15,450 bases of DNA from Gemmatimonadota bacterium (GTDB taxonomy: Bacteria > Gemmatimonadota > Gemmatimonadetes > Gemmatimonadales > GWC2-71-9), in NCBI GenBank assembly GCA_003220975.1, contig QHTX01000183.1:642-16091 (forward strand), written 5' to 3'. Below, piece after piece: positions 13,301 to 15,450 of the stretch. The notes beneath the pieces were generated by a model. The model did no database searches. It was not told the DNA's origin and worked only from the letters and a program-made list of their open reading frames with translations. The first letter of the stretch is position 1. Every line of letters begins with the position of its first letter. The translations under genes and the position numbers were made by a program.

Positions 13301-14328
13301 CCGACGCGGCGAAACAGCCAGCGCCGGGCGCGGGGGTGATCGTACAGCAGGCGCGCGAGCCCGCGCGCGACCCGGAGGTCGGCGAGGAGCGGACGCAGCC
13401 CGGCGCGGTAGCCCGCGCGCACCCGCGCCTCGTCGAGCCCGGCCTGCACGATCGCCGCGGCCGCGAGCCGGCCGCTCCGCGCCGCGAGGCTGATCCCCTC
13501 GGCCGTCACGGGATCCGCGAATCCGGCGGCGTCCCCCACCAGCAGCACCCGATGGCGCGCGAATCCCTCCGCCCGCGGGCGCACGGGAATCACGAACCCG
13601 TGGCGCTCGACGGCGCGCGGGACGATGTCGAGGGCCTTGAGGTACTGCTCGAGATCGCGATGCAGATGGCCCGCGCCGCGACGCATGCTCAGGACGCCCA
13701 CGGACAGGTGTGCGGCCTTGGGGAAGACCCAGGCGTAGCCGTGGGGGACGATCCCGACGTCGAAGCGCGGCGCGCGGGCGCAGCGCTCGAACGTGGCGTC
13801 GTCGACCTGGATCTCGTGCTCGAGCGCAGGGATGAGGTGCCGCCCGTCGATCCACCCGGCTAGGCGCGCCACGTCGCTCATGGCCCCGTCCGCTGCGATC
13901 ACGAGCTCGGCCGTAACGGGGTCTCCATCGTCCGTGTCGAGCCGGACCTGGTGGCGCTCGAGGCTCACGCCCGTCACCCGGCACGGGGCCCGCAGCTCGG
14001 CCCCCGCCGCCGCGGCGCGCGAGGCGAGCAGGAAATCGAGGCGGTCCCGCATCGCCAGCGACACGACCGGGTGGTCTCGTCGGGCCGTGAAGCGAAGATC
14101 CGCGTCGAGCAGGTGGAGTTCAGAGCTCGCATAGCGCCGCTCCACCACGTCTCCCACTTCTCGTGGGAGCAGCGCGAGGCCGCGCTCGACCAGGCCCCCG
14201 CCGCACGTCTTGTAGCGGGGCAGCCGCTCCTTCTCGAGGAGCACGACCTTGAGCCCCTGGCGCGCGAGCTCCAGCGCGGCCGTCGCCCCGCCGGGGCCCG
14301 AGCCCACCACTGCGACATCGAACATCAT
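13174..14328 (-). CDS. Geranylgeranyl-reductase-family FAD-dependent oxidoreductase
   Basis: This protein of about 384 residues has an N-terminal FAD-binding Rossmann motif VVGSGPGGATAA (residues 7-18), then V-V-L-L-E-K-E-R-L-P-R-Y-K-T-C-G-G-G-L (about 28-46; the K-x-C-G-G signature of the family). ELVIAADGAMSDVARL lies mid-protein, P-H-G-Y-A-W-V-F-P-K follows, and the second FAD motif is VLLVGDAAGFADPVTAEGI. Members reduce double bonds of isoprenoid chains or oxidise related lipids. I chose ATG 14328; the next codon, also ATG, is equally possible. AGG lies very close, and TAATTT ends 7 nt upstream, so the transcript may be leaderless. It converges on the glycosyltransferase and diverges from the permease with only 19 bp between starts. 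The substrate is unknown; menaquinone or archaeal-type lipid modification would be guesses. Confidence 0.9.
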   Translation of the reverse strand: MMFDVAVVGSGPGGATAALELARQGLKVVLLEKERLPRYKTCGGGLVERGLALLPREVGDVVERRYASSELHLLDADLRFTARRDHPVVSLAMRDRLDFLLASRAAAAGAELRAPCRVTGVSLERHQVRLDTDDGDPVTAELVIAADGAMSDVARLAGWIDGRHLIPALEHEIQVDDATFERCARAPRFDVGIVPHGYAWVFPKAAHLSVGVLSMRRGAGHLHRDLEQYLKALDIVPRAVERHGFVIPVRPRAEGFARHRVLLVGDAAGFADPVTAEGISLAARSGRLAAAAIVQAGLDEARVRAGYRAGLRPLLADLRVARGLARLLYDHPRARRWLFRRVGQRLVDAMTDVFLGVRTYRGSLAELAAALALRPFARAASTRS

Positions 14329-14334
14329 GACCTG

Positions 14335-14341
14335 TAAATTA
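14335..14341. promoter_or_regulatory. Shared symmetric -10 element between two divergent genes
   Basis: TAAATTA reads TAAATT toward the permease and TAATTT toward the reductase. Each hexamer ends exactly 7 nt before its start codon (GTG 14348 and ATG 14328). Both fit TANNNT, and there is no room for separate promoters within the 19-bp gap, so both genes may start from one symmetric element. Confidence 0.5.
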
Positions 14342-14347
14342 CCCGCC

Positions 14348-15450
14348 GTGACAAAGCCTGCCCGCATGAAAGCGGGGGGACTCCGGCTCGGGCCCCTCGT
14401 GGCGGTGATGTTCTTCACCGTTTCGGGCGGGCCGTTCGGTTTGGAGGGACTCGTCGGGTCGGTGGGTCCCGGTGTCGCCGTCCTGCTGCTCGTCGCCACC
14501 CCACTCGTGTACAGCGTGCCCGAGGCGCTGCTCATCGGGGAGCTCGCGTCGATGCTCCCGGTCGAAGGCGGCTACTACCAGTGGGTGAAGCGCGCGTTCG
14601 GCCGGTTCTGGGGATTCTGGAACGGCTGGCTCTCCTGGGCTTACTCGCTGATCGACATGGCGATCTACCCGGTGCTGTTGCTGCAATACCTGCACTTCTT
14701 TCTCCCGGGACTCAGGCCCCTCGACGGCTGGCTGCTGGCGCTGGCGCTGATTTGGGGCGCGACCTGGCTCAACCTGCGTGGCACACGGGTGGTGGGCACG
14801 GCGTCGGGGTGGTTCGTCACGCTGGTGCTGGCGCCGTTCGGCGTGCTCGCAGCGGTGGCGCTGGCGCGGTGGATCGGGCAACCGGCAACGCCGTTCCCGG
14901 TAACGCCGTTCCATGCCGCCGGCACGTCGTTCCTGGGGGCGCTAGGGCTCGGCGTCTCGCAGAGCATCTGGAACTACTCGGGCTGGGACAACCAATCGAC
15001 GGTCGGGGGGGAGATCGAGGACGCGTCGGCGACTTACCCGCGGGCGCTGGCGCGCGCGCTGCCGCTCGTCACGGCCGTGTACCTCGCGTCGATCGTTCCG
15101 GTGCTCGCGCTCACCGACTGGACCGAGTGGACGGACGGCGCCTGGCCCCACCTCGCGGCGACGGTGGTGGGCCCGTGGCTCGGCCGCTGGATCGCCGCGG
15201 CCGGGATGGTGAGCGCGTTCGCGCTGTTCAACGCGCTGCTGCTCGCCTACTCGCGCATCCCGCTGGTGCTGGCGCAGGACGGCCTGCTGCCCGCGGCCCT
15301 CGCGGCGACGGACGCGCGCGGCACGCCGCGCAACGCCGTGCTCGTCTCGGCCGTCGTGTATTCGGGTTTCACGCTGCTGTCGTTCGGCGGGCTGCTCGCG
15401 GCCGACGTGCTGCTCTACACCGCGGCGCTGGCGCTCGAGTTCGCCGCGCT
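14348..15450 (+). CDS. APC-superfamily permease, polyamine/amino-acid symporter-like (3' end outside window)
   Basis: The first 367 codons are present and the frame is open at the window edge. The N-terminal helix carries VSGGPFGLEG (residues 25-34), and TM2 includes PEALLIGELASMLPVEGGYY. F-G-R-F-W-G-F-W-N-G-W follows, then N-L-R-G-T-R-V-V-G and an S-G-W-D-N-Q-S-T-V-G-G-E-I block with D-A-S-A-T-Y-P-R-A-L. This order closely resembles the plant polyamine-uptake/LAT branch of the APC superfamily (GGPFGxE; WD-x-x-ST-x-x-GE). About eight to nine membrane segments are visible; the family normally has 12. GTG 14348 fits a leaderless start; ATG 14366 is the alternative, with no ribosome site. The substrate is probably an amino acid or polyamine, taken up with protons. 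Confidence 0.88.
   Translation, partial: MTKPARMKAGGLRLGPLVAVMFFTVSGGPFGLEGLVGSVGPGVAVLLLVATPLVYSVPEALLIGELASMLPVEGGYYQWVKRAFGRFWGFWNGWLSWAYSLIDMAIYPVLLLQYLHFFLPGLRPLDGWLLALALIWGATWLNLRGTRVVGTASGWFVTLVLAPFGVLAAVALARWIGQPATPFPVTPFHAAGTSFLGALGLGVSQSIWNYSGWDNQSTVGGEIEDASATYPRALARALPLVTAVYLASIVPVLALTDWTEWTDGAWPHLAATVVGPWLGRWIAAAGMVSAFALFNALLLAYSRIPLVLAQDGLLPAALAATDARGTPRNAVLVSAVVYSGFTLLSFGGLLAADVLLYTAALALEFAA

Noticed and set aside
12398..13984. 528-codon minus-strand frame and a 518-codon plus-strand frame (12307-13863) across the glycosyltransferase and reductase
   Set aside because: Both are GC-driven shadow frames spanning parts of two real genes, with Arg/Pro/Ala-rich nonsense composition.

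Overview
The window is high-GC bacterial chromosome. The mix of genes suggests Gemmatimonadota or a relative: a CBM9-like/DUF5916 outer-membrane protein, an ECF sigma factor operon with HEAT-repeat proteins, and a SatD/DUF3307-type pair. The phylum is inferred from gene content only; there is no rRNA here.

Layout. (a) Positions 104-8762 hold nine genes, all on the minus strand. Read in the direction of transcription from the right they are: SatD-family protein and its DUF3307-like membrane partner (overlapping start/stop); an ECF sigma factor, a one-span membrane protein resembling an anti-sigma factor, and two secreted HEAT-repeat proteins (every junction overlaps by 1-4 bases); a large DUF5916 protein whose frame is broken near its 3' end; a YdcF/DUF218 membrane protein; and a Nudix hydrolase of the ADP-ribose pyrophosphatase type. 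(b) Positions 8757-8828, in front of satD, form a short AT-rich control region. It has a TTGACA/TAGATT promoter and three 15-bp inverted repeats (TGACR-N5-YGTCA) whose centres are exactly 28 bp apart. This is the most striking regulatory signal in the window. (c) Positions 8833-11109 are a scarred stretch with four gene remnants. upp has lost its start and an internal piece with the uracil-binding loop. It abuts the last ~42 codons of a PEP carboxylase gene. A 75-codon SDR head abuts a 50-codon head of a zinc-type alcohol dehydrogenase. Between the two break points lie a small glycine-zipper envelope protein, tRNA-Phe(GAA) with its terminator, and a VOC protein. The block 9323-10960 is therefore bounded on both sides by truncated genes, as expected for a segment replacement, two deletions, or an assembly chimera. 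(d) Positions 11170-15450 hold an alpha/beta hydrolase and a GT4 glycosyltransferase (plus strand, probably one operon), a geranylgeranyl-reductase-type flavoprotein (minus strand) whose 3' end overlaps the glycosyltransferase by 127 bp, and, divergently, an APC permease resembling polyamine/amino-acid symporters that runs off the window.

How the parts work together. The ECF sigma factor, membrane protein and HEAT proteins look like one envelope-sensing module: a sigma factor held at the membrane and repeat proteins outside the cytoplasmic membrane. SatD (with a C-terminal helix-turn-helix) and its membrane partner look like a second, operator-controlled module. The glycosyltransferase, reductase and hydrolase could serve lipid or glycolipid metabolism, but this rests on family identity only. 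Several genes (ydcF, the adh remnant, the reductase, the permease) have a -10-like hexamer 6-7 nt before the start codon and little or no Shine-Dalgarno sequence, which suggests leaderless transcripts.
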